A stretch of DNA of 64,000 bases, taken from the NCBI RefSeq assembly GCF_017654505.1, contig NC_054534.1, positions 23,098,252 to 23,162,251 on the forward strand. The letters are read 5' to 3'. The stretch comes from Polyodon spathula (lineage: Eukaryota; Chordata; Actinopteri; Acipenseriformes; Polyodontidae). This document shows positions 48,191-59,551 of this stretch, in pieces. A program made the translations under genes and the position numbers. The notes below the pieces were generated by a model. It was not told where the DNA came from and did no database searches. It saw only the letters and a program-made list of their open reading frames with translations. How positions within the stretch are numbered: the first letter of the stretch is position 1; each line of letters starts with the position of its first letter.

Positions 48191-48665
48191 AATGGTTTTC
48201 TTTGTGCACTCAGTATTGCATATGCAGGGGTATTCTCATTTTCTGATGTTTATGTTGAAATGGAGGTAATTCCTGATGGCACTGTATGATTTGATTGGGA
48301 CTGGTAGGTTGTATATTCTGGGTTTTGCTCATGGTGGAAAATATATTTCAGCAAAGGCATGAGTACAAAATCAAACCAAAACCAAAGTTACTGTACACAC
48401 ATAGGTCCACAATTACGAAGTATTACCGCTAGGTTTAAACAAAACCTTAATGTTACAAAGTTCCAGAAAAATAACTCATGAGGTACATTTTATTGCACGT
48501 AGTGTGTATGTCACAAGTGATGTTTTATCATTTATTATTATTTTGTGCACTGATGTACCCTTACCTGATTTGTTTTCTACTTTTTTTTTTTTTTTTTTTT
48601 ATGTTGCACCTTGGAATCTGCACGTTTAAATCACTGTTTATTTTTATGTGCACACTATTTTACCA
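48188..48665. other. Spacer with poly(T)
   Basis: 20-bp T run at 48581-48600; nothing else recognised. Confidence 0.5.
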
Positions 48666-49280
48666 TCTGTAGGAAGTCCTGCCCCACATCCAATCAAGTG
48701 AATGAGAGTATCCAGGGGGATATAAAAGAGGAAGGACAGGAAGGTGGTGGATTGTGATGTGGGGAAGCAGTTTGTTTGTGTCTGCTGAAGGAAAACTAGT
48801 TGCTGGAATTGATAAACGGACAAAAGAGAAGAAACAAGGAAAGAGAGTCTTAGCTACGCTGAAAGAAGAATTCTGCCTGTAGGGTAATTAAAGGATTTGG
48901 ATTCCTTTGTTTTGCTGTTTTGGGATTTTTGTTGTTTTGTGACTGTGCTACAATTTTTCTGTTTTTCTTGGATTTTCATTTTTTTGTTTCTGTACTGCAT
49001 CAACTTTTTATAATTGCTTTTCATGCCCCGTCATATTGGGCTGTTTTGTTTGAAATCTACCAGACCCTGAGAAACTCATTGGGATTTTAGAAAGAGGTTT
49101 TTTTTCAGAGCTGTATACAGCTTTTTTTTTCTTTTGGTCGTGCTTGCGTTTGGCCAGGCTACATTGCAGAGGCTGTCCAAGTTTTAGTGACCGGTGAAGA
49201 GAGAGAAATGAAGTGACATTCATTATTATTGGCTTATTCTTTGGAGACTTTGATATATTACAAACTATATATCTATAAAG
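48666..49280 (+). promoter_or_regulatory. TATA-containing, LTR-like promoter block
   Basis: TGTAGGAAGTCCTGCCCCAC at 48668 is followed by CCAATCAAG (48690) and GGGGGATATAAAAGAGG with a TATA box at 48721-48729. GA-rich leader-like sequence and then T/G-rich sequence follow. CCAAT about 30 bp upstream of TATA and the absence of a coding exon suggest the U3/R part of an LTR. No 3' end or target duplication was found, and the DIRS terminus begins directly at 49281. Confidence 0.35.
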
Positions 49281-49560
49281 TAAGGTTGAGGATGCAACCC
49301 CAGTTCTCTGAAAGAGAAAATAGCCATCAACTAATGGGTATTGCCGTCAGGTGATAGGATTATGCTGAGCTTAATATAAAAGCTACCTTTAGGCCTCCGT
49401 AGATCTGATGTCAGTGCACCACCCTTCGGGTGCTGAATGACTATGCAGAGCGTAGGAAGCTCAGCCTCTTTTGCTTCAGGCTGCAAGGGCTACAGAAGCG
49501 ACCTCGCTGCTTGATAGCTATTTTCTCTTTCAGAGAACTGGGGTTGCATCCTCAACCTTA
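49281..49560. repeat. DIRS inverted terminal repeat and internal complementary region
   Basis: 49281-49324 (starting TAAGGTTGAGGATGCAACCC) and 49517-49560 are perfect inverse complements over 44 bp. Adding six bases (49325-49330, 49511-49516) extends them to 50 bp with one mismatch. In addition, GAAAATAGCCATCAACTAAY recurs in direct orientation at 49316 and 49578. This matches the ITR plus internal complementary region that DIRS elements use to regenerate ends from a circle. Confidence 0.88.
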
Positions 49561-49899
49561 CGTTCGCTTTCAATTCGAAAATAGCCATCAACTAACGGGT
49601 ACTGTGTACCAAAGCAGTCGCAAGGGAGACCATGGGCAGTAGGACAAGATCGGTCTACGTATAAAAATACACAGAACAGCGCCTCAGCGTCTGGTTCCAA
49701 AGATATCTGTCCTAATACTGTTCTATGAACAGAGGGTATTTAACAGTACGATATCGTACCGGGATACTCTTACCACATGGGTAACGCTGGAGAGCGTACA
49801 CAAAGAGTACAGCAGTCTAATCCAGACTAACACTAAGTAGTCTCTTCCACTGGTGTAATAGAATCCAAGACTGATGCTCCAAAAAGTGTAGCAGAGGAA

Positions 49900-50790
49900 T
49901 CCTGCACATTCAGTCTGTAGGACCTCATGAAAGTGTGTGGCATAGCCCAGCTAGCCACAGCACATATTTCAGACACTGGAACATCTCGAAAGATGCGCCT
50001 TCAATTGTCCCGGAGGGGGAAGGCCAGCAGATTCATAAGCCAGAACAATGGCATCCATTATCCAATAGGACAGATGCTGTTTAGACAATGCCTGGCCCAG
50101 CGTCCTAGAACCATAACACACAAACAACTGTTCAGTGTGTTTGACACCCCTTGTACGATCAATGTAGCACCTCAATGCTCGAGCATGTGCAACCGTTGCT
50201 CCTCCAGAGAAAAGAAGGGAGGAGAATGGAATGCCATCAACTTCACAGATTGATTCATGTGGAACAGGGATATCACTTTAGACAAAAATGCAGAGTTTGG
50301 TCGCCTAGAGACTCTAGACCCATCTCCAGCGAAGCGAGTGAAAGAAGGGTGCACTAAAAGTGCATGCAGCTCTCCCACACATTTTGCTGAAGCAATAGCC
50401 AGCAAAAATATAGTCTTTAGAGACATGAGCTTCAGATCCACAGTGTGGAGTGGCTCAAATGGGGCTTTTGCAAGGGCCTCTAGCACCACATCAAGGTGCC
50501 ATAAGGGGAGGCTAGAAGTCCTGGGAGGATACACCCTTCTCACACCCTTAAGAAATTGGGACTCCAGGAAATGGTTTCCATGTGACAATCCATCTCTACG
50601 TATGTGACAAACAGATATGGCTGTTAGGTACACCTTCAATGTGGAAGGGGACCTACCATCATCTAATAGTTTCTGGAGAAACGTAAGATAACTGCCATGG
50701 GGCAGGTAACTGGGTCCTTCCCTGGGCCAGACACCAATCCTGAAATAACTGCCACTTATACGCGTATTGTGACCTGGTAGAGGGGAGCTC
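49900..50790 (-). pseudogene. DIRS tyrosine recombinase remnant
   Basis: The core-binding part starts IATIQSALELPSTRSQYAYK with WQLFQDWCLAQGR. A one-base shift near 50695 leads into LLDDGRSPSTLKVYLTAIS (about 50665-50610). The catalytic domain follows with FLKGVRRVYPPR, LDVVLEALAKAPFEPLHTVD, LKLMSLKTIFLLAIASAKCV (region of the first catalytic Arg, here K-C instead of the usual K-R) and PNSAFLSKV. After a stop near 50171 it continues MRCYIDRTRGVKHTEQLFVC and KAHLSR (HxxR box). A short deletion with frame change removes about 11 residues before VSEICAVASWAMPHTFMRSY, which carries the nucleophile Tyr. It would have inserted the circular cDNA; as it stands it is inactive. Confidence 0.83.
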
Positions 50791-51079
50791 TAATGCGCTC
50801 TGAATAGTGGCAATAACTGCCGATGACAGCCCGTTCAGGGGCCAGACCCATAGCTGCATCAGCAGGGGGTTCAGGTGCCACAGATCGCCCTGAGCCTGAG
50901 AGAGGAGATCTGCCCACTGGGAGATCTGCCTCGGCTGGACGTGCAGGAGTTGCATCAGGGTTGAAGACCAGATCCTTCGAGGCCACCGAGGAGCTACCAG
51001 AAGCACTGTAGCTTTCTCTACCATGACCTTCTCTAGGAAGGCGGGGAGCAGTGGTATTGGTGGGAAGGCATATAGGGGC

Positions 51080-51690
51080 CTTGTGGGCCAGGGCGTCGAC
51101 TCCTAAGGGACTGTCAAGGTCTCTCATCGAGAGCCAAAGAGGGCAGAGCGTAGACTCCCGCAAGGCGAAGAGGTCTACGTCTGCTCTGCCGAAGCACTCC
51201 CAAATGTGTTCTACATACCTGGGGTGGAGATGCCATTCCAAGGCCAGGGGAGAGGAGATCCGTAGTGTGGTTAAGTCGTCCCGGTAAGTGGACTGCTCGG
51301 TAAGTGGACTGCTCGAAGAGAAGCTAGCCGGGGTTGCGACCACAGTAACAGTGAAACCGTCATGCGGTGAAGGCTTGGAGATCTCAGGCCGCCCTGGCGG
51401 TTGATATATGCCACAACAGTGGTGTTGTCTGACCGCACCAGCACTTTTTTGTTCTGGATCAGCGGAATAAAATGCTGTAGGGTGAGATCTACAGCCCAAA
51501 GTTCCAGAACATTGATATGGGCTGAGGCCCAAGGCCCCGTCCACACTCCCCGAGTCCCCTCCAGACTGTGCCCCAGCCATAGTTGGAGGAGTCTGTGGTG
51601 ATTATTTCCCTCCGGAAGATGGGACCCATTGTTGTCCCCTGACGAAGGTTGGAGGGGATCCTCCACCAGCACAGGGTTCTCCAGCAGGAC
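51080..51690 (-). pseudogene. DIRS RNase H and downstream linker remnant
   Basis: EIITTDSSNYGWG (about 51645-51605) supplies the first RNase H Asp. In another frame, HINVLELWAVDLTLQHF supplies the Glu and KVLVRSDNTTVVAYINRQGG the next Asp. SLHRMTVSLLLWSQPRL follows. A further frame gives LEWHLHPRYVEHIWECFGRA and DVDLFALRESTLCPLW, the conserved stretch between RNase H and recombinase in DIRS elements, then GVDALAHK. The pieces lie in at least two frames, so the gene is broken. The enzyme would have removed RNA from RNA:DNA hybrids. Confidence 0.82.
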
Positions 51691-51739
51691 TTGGATATCA
51701 CAAGCCTGCGATATCTGTCTCCTTGCAGGTGAAATGCAA

Positions 51740-52500
51740 ACGAATTGAACCAGGACTGGATAGGCCTTTGGTGGAGAAGGCCCAAAGGAAGGGCCTGCGA
51801 GGTCCTATCACCCCTATCACCCCCCTGAAAGGAGGGTGGTTTTAACTGGAACCAAAGACTATAACCAGCCCGCATAATCTTGAGCACCCAACTGTCGTTG
51901 GTGCTGATTTGCCAGTATAGTAACTGGGAGACAGGGGTTGAAGGCTGCTGCGGCCCTTCACAATGCTGAGCCTTAGGCTGCACAGGGGGAGCAGTCGCGG
52001 GACCTTTGGGAGTATGGCAATTGCCACTCCCCCTAGGGCACCAGTTGCCCCTCTTTGCAGGCCAACCGCTCTGCGGGGCAGGTGCTGCCAGGTGTGCCGT
52101 AGGAGCATGAGGGGGCTTGGCGGAGGCTGTCGCCCCCACAAGGGGGTGAACCCTAGCAGGCAAGGCAGTCTTCCATGGAAGCAGCTGGGCATACTGTCTT
52201 GACGCCTCCCTGGTCTTCAGATTCCTCTGGAGCATCTCCTCCACTGCGGGTCCAAACGTATGACCAGGAGTGATAGGGCCGTCCAGGAGAAAAAGAGAAC
52301 TTGTCCTGCTCCTGAACTCTAGCCTGGGAAAGCCAGAGTTGCCATCTGGTGACCACCAGCGCCGCAAGGCATCGGCTCTCCACCTTGGCTGTAAGTTGGG
52401 TCTGTCTGGTGACCGCCTCAGAGACTTGATTCAGCTCTCATTTCTGAGCCGCCATGACCATATCAGGGAGCTCCTTGATAAGGGTCGCCTGATAAATAGA
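51740..52500 (-). pseudogene. DIRS gag-like region fused to a truncated RT start
   Basis: The minus strand reads LAALVVTRWQLWLSQARVQE followed, after a frame change, by LLDGPITPGHTFGPAVEEML and a Pro/Ala/Gln-rich tail. This is the layout of DIRS gag-like proteins (memory of the family). The same frame continues into WVLKIMRAGYSLWFQLKPPS, the segment normally just before the RT fingers. Within about 180 bp the sequence is already at the RNase H start, so roughly 250 residues of RT, including the YxDD site, are missing. 52500-52760 is probably the 5' part of gag but is too decayed to read. Confidence 0.7.
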
Positions 52501-52760
52501 GAGCATATTCGACAACTTAGAAAGCTTAGCTACTTGGGAGCAAGAGACATAAGACTTCTGAGGTGCATCTCTGTCCAAGTTTCAGTCCAATCCCGGCACC
52601 TGTACTAGGGTCGCAATGGAAGAAAAAACCCGAGCTTCAGCAACCGTGCTAGGTGTTGAAGCCAGGTTGGATCAGGAAGACTGGATTTCCCTGACAAAGT
52701 CGACACCTACTTTCCTAGCAGAATCTATAGGACATACTATAGTAGCTAGCAGAATCAAGC

Positions 52761-54339
52761 TGGCCAGTCTCAGGTGTTAAAAATGCTAAGTGTAGCCAGT
52801 TTCATCATTCTAATGTGACAAACACAGGATGCACATGGTTGACTCTGCCTGTAGAATGAAGGGGAGCCTTCAATTCCAATGCACATGATATGTAACTGAC
52901 CACTAGTTCCAAATCAGAAAACATATATGATCATATTGCACCCTGTAGGAGTTGTTACAGTTCCACAAAGACACAGTCCTATGAGCTGGAACATTGTTAC
53001 CTGACACTGATGGGAAGTTAGCTGAAGGGTGCTGAGAAGGAAGGGGTTGCAGTATTCTTGATGGTCTGTTGGCAGTGGTGCATTATTGAAGCATTGAATA
53101 AGAAACTAAATGATGGATAAATGTTTTTCCTTTTTGACCTACCTACATTTTTAGAGCATCACTGTGAGCTTATCTCAAGACAAAGTCAAAGCAAACCAAA
53201 ATGTGTATGGATTATTTAAAATATTGACATTGCTATTCTGAGTGTATGTGTGGAAAATTCACTCATACCGTAGTAACCTTTTATTCTGTAGCTTTTATAA
53301 GTTCCCTACCTTTTTCATACAAGACACACAAACTAGATTTTTAACTTAATTTCATTCTGCTGGGAGCCGATGTGTACACTATAAGGATTCCAGTCATCTA
53401 AATGTTTAATAAGGTAAGGCTTTGCTTGCTTCACAATGCAATAACCCTTGCTCTTGTAGCCAGCATTACAGGCCGACACAGGAGAGTTTGAGAACATGAA
53501 GTATTTGCTGTCAGGAGTGAAACTGATCAGATGCAGAGGCGTATTTATTAAAGCTGGATAAGCTGGGCAAAATGAAAGCAGCCCTGCAGAGCACACAACT
53601 GATGGTAAGTTTATTTTAGCAACAGTAAACCAAAGTTTACCTTAATCCTTTTCACCTTTGGAAGAAAAAAATGAGGTACTGTAGCTAAATGAAAAGATTT
53701 AGGGTTAAGGATTCCTAGTGCATCCTCTTGGAGTATTTTTTTCCTTCATATCAAGCCTCTGCTGTACATTATTACCATGACATATTTTAAATATTAAACT
53801 ATGGTAACATATATGCTCTTTGTGTTCAGACAGATCCATTGTCTTTTCAGATGAGTCATTAGGTTTATTGTTTTTAACTTTAACCCCCATACAAGACACA
53901 GCAAATGTGAGTATGGAGTGTGGCAATGACAATTTATTTGGATTAAAATAAGACTGGTGTAATAAGGTAAGAAACAATAACTCATATGAACTAATATTCT
54001 AATTTCTGGTACTAGTTTCTTATTAGTACTTTATTTAACACAGTGTGCCCCACTTCAGATATTCACTGCTATTAGCTAACTCCAGCACACATTAATCTTA
54101 GTTTAATCCTAATTACAATTTGCTTATTAGTACTTGTGACAGGGCTGAGGTCATATGCATGTACATTTGTATATACCGTGTGTGTGGTATGTAAATTGTG
54201 TATGTATCCTTGATTTATTAACTGGTATTATGTGGGTTTTTGTCAGTATAAAGCACTATGTTATATGGTACTATTAGGGTGTGGTTGTTTGAGTGTTGTA
54301 TTAAAATGGTGGCTTTGTTTGATGCATGAAAAACATAAA
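52761..54339. other. Spacer, no gene recognised
   Basis: AT-rich apparently unique sequence with no transposon end or convincing frame. Confidence 0.5.
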
Positions 54340-56345
54340 ACATTAGAAGGTATTGTGGCCAAACAACTACAAAAACATCTTATCACTAATTGTAGCATTG
54401 AGGTGGCTAGTTTGTGTCTTTAATGACCTCTTGTTAAATTCTGACTATCAGCTGCCTTTGATACTGTCAACCGCTCTATTAAAATCTGTTGTCGGGATAG
54501 AGGGTGTTGTTCTTGATTGGTTTGTGTCTTATCTGTCAGGATGAACACAATACGTTAAATTTAGTGAATCTCCACTAGCTCACTTGGATGTTAATTCTGG
54601 TGCCCAGGGCTCAGTTTGGGGCCCACTGCTCTTTAACATCTACATGTTGCCCCTGGATGAGATCATACATAGACAGAGTGTTCAGTTTCATTCATCCATA
54701 GACGCAGTGTTCAGTTTCATTTGTCCGTAGACGCAGTGTTCAGATTCATTCGTCCGTAGACTCAGTGTTCAGTTTCATTCGTCCGTAGACACAGTGTTCA
54801 GTTTCATTCTTCCGTAGACGCAGTGTTCAGATTCATTTGTCCGTAGACTCAGTGTTCAGTTTCATTCGTCTGTGGACGCAGTGTTCAGATTCATTCGTCC
54901 GTAGACGCAGTGTTCAGTTTCATTCGTCCGTAGACGCAGTGTTCAGTTTCATTCGTCCGTAGACGCAGTGTTCAGTTTCATTCGTCCGTAGACTCAGTGT
55001 TCAGTTTCATTCATCCGTAGACACAGTGCTCAGATTCATTCATCCGTAGACGCAGTGTTCAGTTTCATTCGTCCGTAGACGCAGTGTTCAGATTCATTCA
55101 TCCGTAGACGCAGTGTTCAGATTCATTCATCCGTAGACACAATGCTCAGATTCATTCATCCGTAGACGCAGTGTTCAGTTTCATTCGTCCGTAGACGCAG
55201 TGTTCAGTTTCATTCGTCTGTGGACGCAGTGTTCAGTTTCATTCGTCCGTAGACGCAGTGTTCAGTTTCATTCGTCTGTGGACGCAGTGTTCAGTTTCAT
55301 TTGTCCGTAGATGCAGTGTTCAGATTCATTCGTCCGTAGACGCAGTGTTCAGTTTCATTCGTCCGTAGACGCAGTGTTCAGTTTCATTTGTCCGTAGATG
55401 CAGTGTTCAGATTCATTCGTCCGTAGACGCAGTGTTCAGTTTCATTCGTCCGTAGACGCAGTGTTCAGATTCATTCGTCCGTAGACGCAGTGTTCAGATT
55501 CATTCGTCCGTAGACGCAGTGTTCAGATTCATTCGTCCGTAGACGCAGTGTTCAGTTTCATTTGTCCGTAGACGCAGTGTTCAGTTTCATTCATCCGTAG
55601 ACTCAGTGTTCAGTTTCATTCGTCCGTAGATGCAGTGTTCAGATTCAGTCATATGCAGATGACACACCGCTAGATCTGAAACTGAATCCTAACATTTCTT
55701 CTGATATATTAGTGCTTACCAAGTGTCTTGCAGACACTAAATCTTGGATGTCTGCTAATTTTTTGTAGTTAAATGTTAGTAAAACCGAACTTTTGCTTAC
55801 TGGCTCTAAAACACAGTTGAAATATTTCACTTCTTTTCAGCTTAGTTATGGTAACTATCTGCATCCTTCAGCTTTTATAAAGAGCCTTGGGGTACACTTA
55901 GAATTCACAATGTCTTCTGAGGCACACAGTTCTTTTGTTGACAAATCCTCTTTCTTTCCACTTACGAAAGATTGCCAAAGTTCAACATTTTCTCTCTCTC
56001 ACTGATGCTGAGATTTTGATCCATGTGTTTGTAACCTCTAGGCTTGACTATTGTAACTCCCTATAAGCAGGAAAAAGCAATTGATAGATTACTAATAGTT
56101 CAGAATGCAGCTGCCAGAATCTTGACTGGTATGAAAAAGTGCCATCACATTACACCAGTCCTGGCTAAACTTCATTGGCTTTCTATCAAGTATCGAATCT
56201 CTTTTAAACTACTTCTCTGGATTTATCGCTCACTCAATGGTACTGGTCCTCTTGAATTACTTTGTCCTCATCAGCCGGTTTGTACCCCTAGATCCTCCCA
56301 GAATGGCCTGCTGGTTGTTCCTGATGTGACACGGTGTTAAATTTA
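54340..56345 (+). mobile_element. L2-clade LINE (copy 3), interrupted by a minisatellite
   Basis: A different, more diverged L2 subfamily from copies 1, 2 and 4. Segments in order are: VAKQLQKHL (54350), a degraded AAFDTVN-like stretch near 54455, VLDWFVSYLSG (54510), AQGSVWGPLLFNIYMLPLDE (54602-54660) and IIHRQSVQFHSS, where the 29-bp array begins. After the array come SYADDTPLDLKLNPN (55645), WMSANFL, SKTELLLTGSKTQLKYF and SLGVHLEF, then QNAAARILTGMKKCHHITPV and LHWLSIKYRISFKLLLWIYR, ending SRNGLLV-like at about 56330. The 3' UTR and tail are missing. Confidence 0.85.
54669..55655 (+). repeat. 29-bp minisatellite (~34 copies) derived from the LINE RT active-site coding segment
   Basis: Consensus unit AGTGTTCAGTTTCATTCGTC plus CGTAGACGC, repeated head to tail about 34 times. 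The unflanked left unit encodes RQSVQFHSSIDA and the right edge encodes SVQIQSYADDT, so the unit is a copy of the LINE's own SVQFHSYADD segment with one base lost. Variants (CAGTTTC/CAGATTC, GACGC/GATGC/GACAC, TTCG/TTTG/TTCA) are shuffled. Between 55300 and 55475 the TTTGTCCGTAGATG variant recurs after 87 bp, a three-unit higher-order repeat. As 29 is not a multiple of three, no frame survives. Confidence 0.93.
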
Positions 56346-57863
56346 TTTTGTAAAGCTGAAGATGTAAAGATGTGAATGTCTGGTAAACTTTACAATTGCA
56401 ATCCTACAAATCCAATAACACGACATATTCTTCTTTATGTGACCACATATTTCTGGTAGGTGTTTTGAAAGGGCTGCCCCAATTGTCATTTAAAACTCGC
56501 TGACATGTAAACTCACTGCATGCCTTCCAGCTCTCTGTTTAGAATGCATCATGCGGAGCAGGTCAGCTGCTCCCTGTCAGATACCTCATGCTACATACAA
56601 TGGTGAAAAAAGGGAAACAGATGCATCACAAATACTGCTCACGGCCTTAGATCTTGTTCATTTTCCTCAGTAACAGCGGAAATGCCAAGAGCCCATATGG
56701 GTCATGCTGTCTATTTAATGACATTCTCCCTGCCTGACAATTACTAAATAATCTTCTATAACAACAGCAATGTATTCTCTAGTCTTGGGCATGGGCTCTC
56801 ATAGGTGGGGGTCATAGAAAGGTTTCAGTGGGTTTTCAAAAGTCTCCCTACCTTAATGAAACATTTTCTGTTCAATCATGTAGGAGGATCATTGCTGCTT
56901 GCTTATTGGGAGGCACCATTTAGTAATGGCTGCAGTGCAGGGTAGACAGTGTGTTGTGAAAGTCTGTCAGATTAAGAATAATGCTGCCTTTATAGGCAGT
57001 CCAAGACCTTGGGAAATCGGAAAGTTTTTGGTAACTGAATCTATAAGCAGTCTTAATCACAGTTAACATGACAAGTATCTACAGTTTGTAGCTCACTACG
57101 GCGGAAGATGAAATATTGAGCTATTTCTGTATATCCTTTCTATTAAAGTGGTTGTACCAAACAAAATAATGTCATTTCGTCAGTTGAGCACTTAAGGCTG
57201 TGTAATCTGTGTGTTTCAAAGATGCAGTTGTGACATGTTATATTTTAAAGCTGGCTTATCTGGTAATTAATTAAATAAAATGAATATGTTTGCAAGCCAT
57301 GCTTTCAACTAGTATTGTGCTTCACTTGAAGGGTGACATTGTCCCCTTCAATGGTTTCTTTCCTGTCATTAACCAACTAGCCACTTTCCCTATTGACTGA
57401 TATGATTTAAGCCAGTAACACGCTTTGACCCAGAAGCTACTGCTAAGCTGAAATGACCAGGAAGTGCACGTGTTACAGATTTCCTACCAGTGAGGCTTGA
57501 TAGCATGTTTTAAAAAGAAAATACATGTTTGCTGCAACATGTGTTTCTTTCAAAAAATGTTAGACCTGTGTAGTTAATGGAAGTGAAAAAATAAAATGAC
57601 CTACAGTCATCAATTCAAATAGTGGTCACTTCCTTCATTTTCTGAGGTGTTAATAATGCTGGGTATTGACTGTCTTGATATGAGTTACACACAAAGTTGC
57701 TGTTTCATCAGACTCAGACCAGAGAAAGGCTCACATACTGTATGTTTAATTACTCAGGACATTGATAAAACCTACCAACTTGTTTAAGAGACCAATATGG
57801 TCCTGAGAAGCTGACTAATATCTTATCTATTATACACTGCTAATGAATCTATAAAATCTATAA
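56346..57863. other. Apparently unique spacer, possible conserved non-coding DNA
   Basis: 56500-56760 is of balanced composition, free of repeat signatures and without an open frame. Nothing proves function. Confidence 0.35.
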
Positions 57864-58622
57864 AAGATTCAGAACTGGGCAGACACATGGAAAATGACAT
57901 TTAATAGAGAAAATTTTAAGGTACTGCACGTAGGAAATAAAAATGTACATTATAAATTTCATATGGGAGATACTGAAATTGGAGAAGGAATCTATGAAAA
58001 AGACCTAGAAGTTTTTGTTGACTCAGAAATGTCTTCATTTAGACAATGTGGGGAAGCTATATAAAAAAGGCTAACAAGATGCTTGGATACATTGTGAAAA
58101 GTGTTGAATTTAAATCAAGGGAAGTAATGTTAAAATGGTACAATGCACTAGTAAGACCTCATCTTGAATATCTGGTCACCTCGCTATAAAAAAGATATTG
58201 CTGCTCCAGAAAGAGTGCAAAGAAGAGCGACCAGAATTATTCCGGGCTTAAAAGGCATGTCATATGCAGTCTTGAACAAAGAAGACTACGCGGCGACCTA
58301 ATTCAAGCATTCAAAATTCTAAAAGGTATTGACAATGTCGACCCAGGGACTTTTTTGACCTGAAAAAAAGTACCAGGGGTCACAAATGGAGATTAGACAA
58401 AGGGGCATTCAGAACAGAAAATAGGAGGCACTTTTTTACACAGAGAATTGTGAGGGTCTGGAATCAACTCCCCAGTAATGTTGTTGAAGCTGACACCCTG
58501 GGATCCTTCAAGAAGCTGCCTGATGAGATTCTGGGATCAATAAGCTACTAACAACCAAACGAGCAAGATGGGCCGAATGGCTTCCTCTCGTTTGTAAACT
58601 TTCTTATGTTCTTATGTTCTTA
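57864..58622 (+). mobile_element. CR1-clade LINE 3' fragment (second copy)
   Basis: Same family as 8129-9355 in the opposite orientation. RT thumb region starts QNWADTWKMTFNREN, then KVLHVGNKNVHYKFHMGDTE and IYEKDLEVFVDSEMSSFRQC. The C-terminal region is shifted (ERVQRRATRIIPGLKGMSYA). The 3' UTR ends in GGGCCGAATGGCTTCCTCTC and the TTCTTATGTTCTTATG tail. 5' truncated just after the active-site block. Multiple frameshifts and stops. Confidence 0.85.
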
Positions 58623-59551
58623 TAAGCAAAGGAACACATACTGGAGTGCAAGGATCTGTCAAAACACTGTTAGAGCTACACAGCATAGGGGTAGTGCAAT
58701 TTTGAGGAATAGTGGTCCAGTTTGTGCCTATATTTCCTATATTAAAACACATTATTAAATTACTAAAACAAATTATGCAAACTCAGATGTGATGAACGGC
58801 TAGAGGCTTCAATCTGAGCTGCAGTCCAACAACTCCAGAATTAAACGATCAGTGTCTGTCATTCTAATCCAAGGGCATCTTTATTACACGTACAGCTTTA
58901 TTGTGCAACCTGCTGGACACATGTAATTATGATTTATGAACCTGCAGCACCATCTGCTGTTTTAAGCATGCATGTTTTTTGTTTTTGTTTTCATTTTTTT
59001 CTTCAGTTTTTATATTATGCAGTGTAATGAGATATATGTTTTTTGACTACTGCTAGCAATTTGTCTAATGTAATGTTTTCCTACACAAAGACAGTATTAG
59101 GCAAAACATTTGTCAATTAGACTTTACCAGAGAATGTATGAGAAAGTGTTTGAAGTTATGGAGTTATGGATGGAGCTTGTAATTATGCTTATGCACTCTT
59201 AAAACGATACGTAGAGGATATTTATATTTGTCATCTAAAACTGTCAAGCAAATAAGTTATATAGGTATGTCCTGAAGCATTGCCTTTGCTGTCAAATAAG
59301 TCATTCACATTAGACTAGGCACCGGTCAGTACACTGATCAACAGTTTTTTTGTATGTTACAGGGTTTGCAAGGTCTTAAGGACTCGGTCACAGTTTAGAA
59401 ATATAAAGAAAGGATCAGACACAGTTGGTTAATCTGTGCTCGAGTGGGGAGATCCTTTCCTGTTGTTTTAACATTAGTTTCAATCCATTGCAGAGCTACA
59501 ATATGTTTAGTGAACTTAAAGTCAGTATAGAGTATGTATATGTATGTACTG
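58623..59551. other. Spacer, no gene recognised
   Basis: Apparently unique AT-rich DNA. A patch at 58790-58960 has mixed composition. No feature supported. Confidence 0.45.

Larger units (their letters stand above)
49281..52760 (-). mobile_element. DIRS-type tyrosine-recombinase retrotransposon, defective
   Basis: Minus-strand order is gag-like region (about 52500-51830), a short RT remnant, RNase H (about 51690-51270), a linker (HPRYVEHIWECFGRADVDLF, then GVDALAHK) and tyrosine recombinase (about 50790-49900). A palindromic terminal region follows at 49281-49610. This gene order with a tyrosine recombinase instead of an integrase defines DIRS elements, which integrate via circular intermediates without target duplication. 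The RT catalytic core is missing and several frameshifts are present. The 5' end is uncertain, with no matching terminal repeat seen near 52760. Confidence 0.85.

Noticed and set aside
51489..52367. 292-codon minus frame as an intact novel gene
   Set aside because: It joins DIRS gag, a pre-RT segment and the RNase H start across a deletion. It is an element remnant, not a host gene.
54669..55655. CRISPR-like array
   Set aside because: The 29-bp units are contiguous with no unique spacers, and the sequence is a vertebrate LINE-derived minisatellite.
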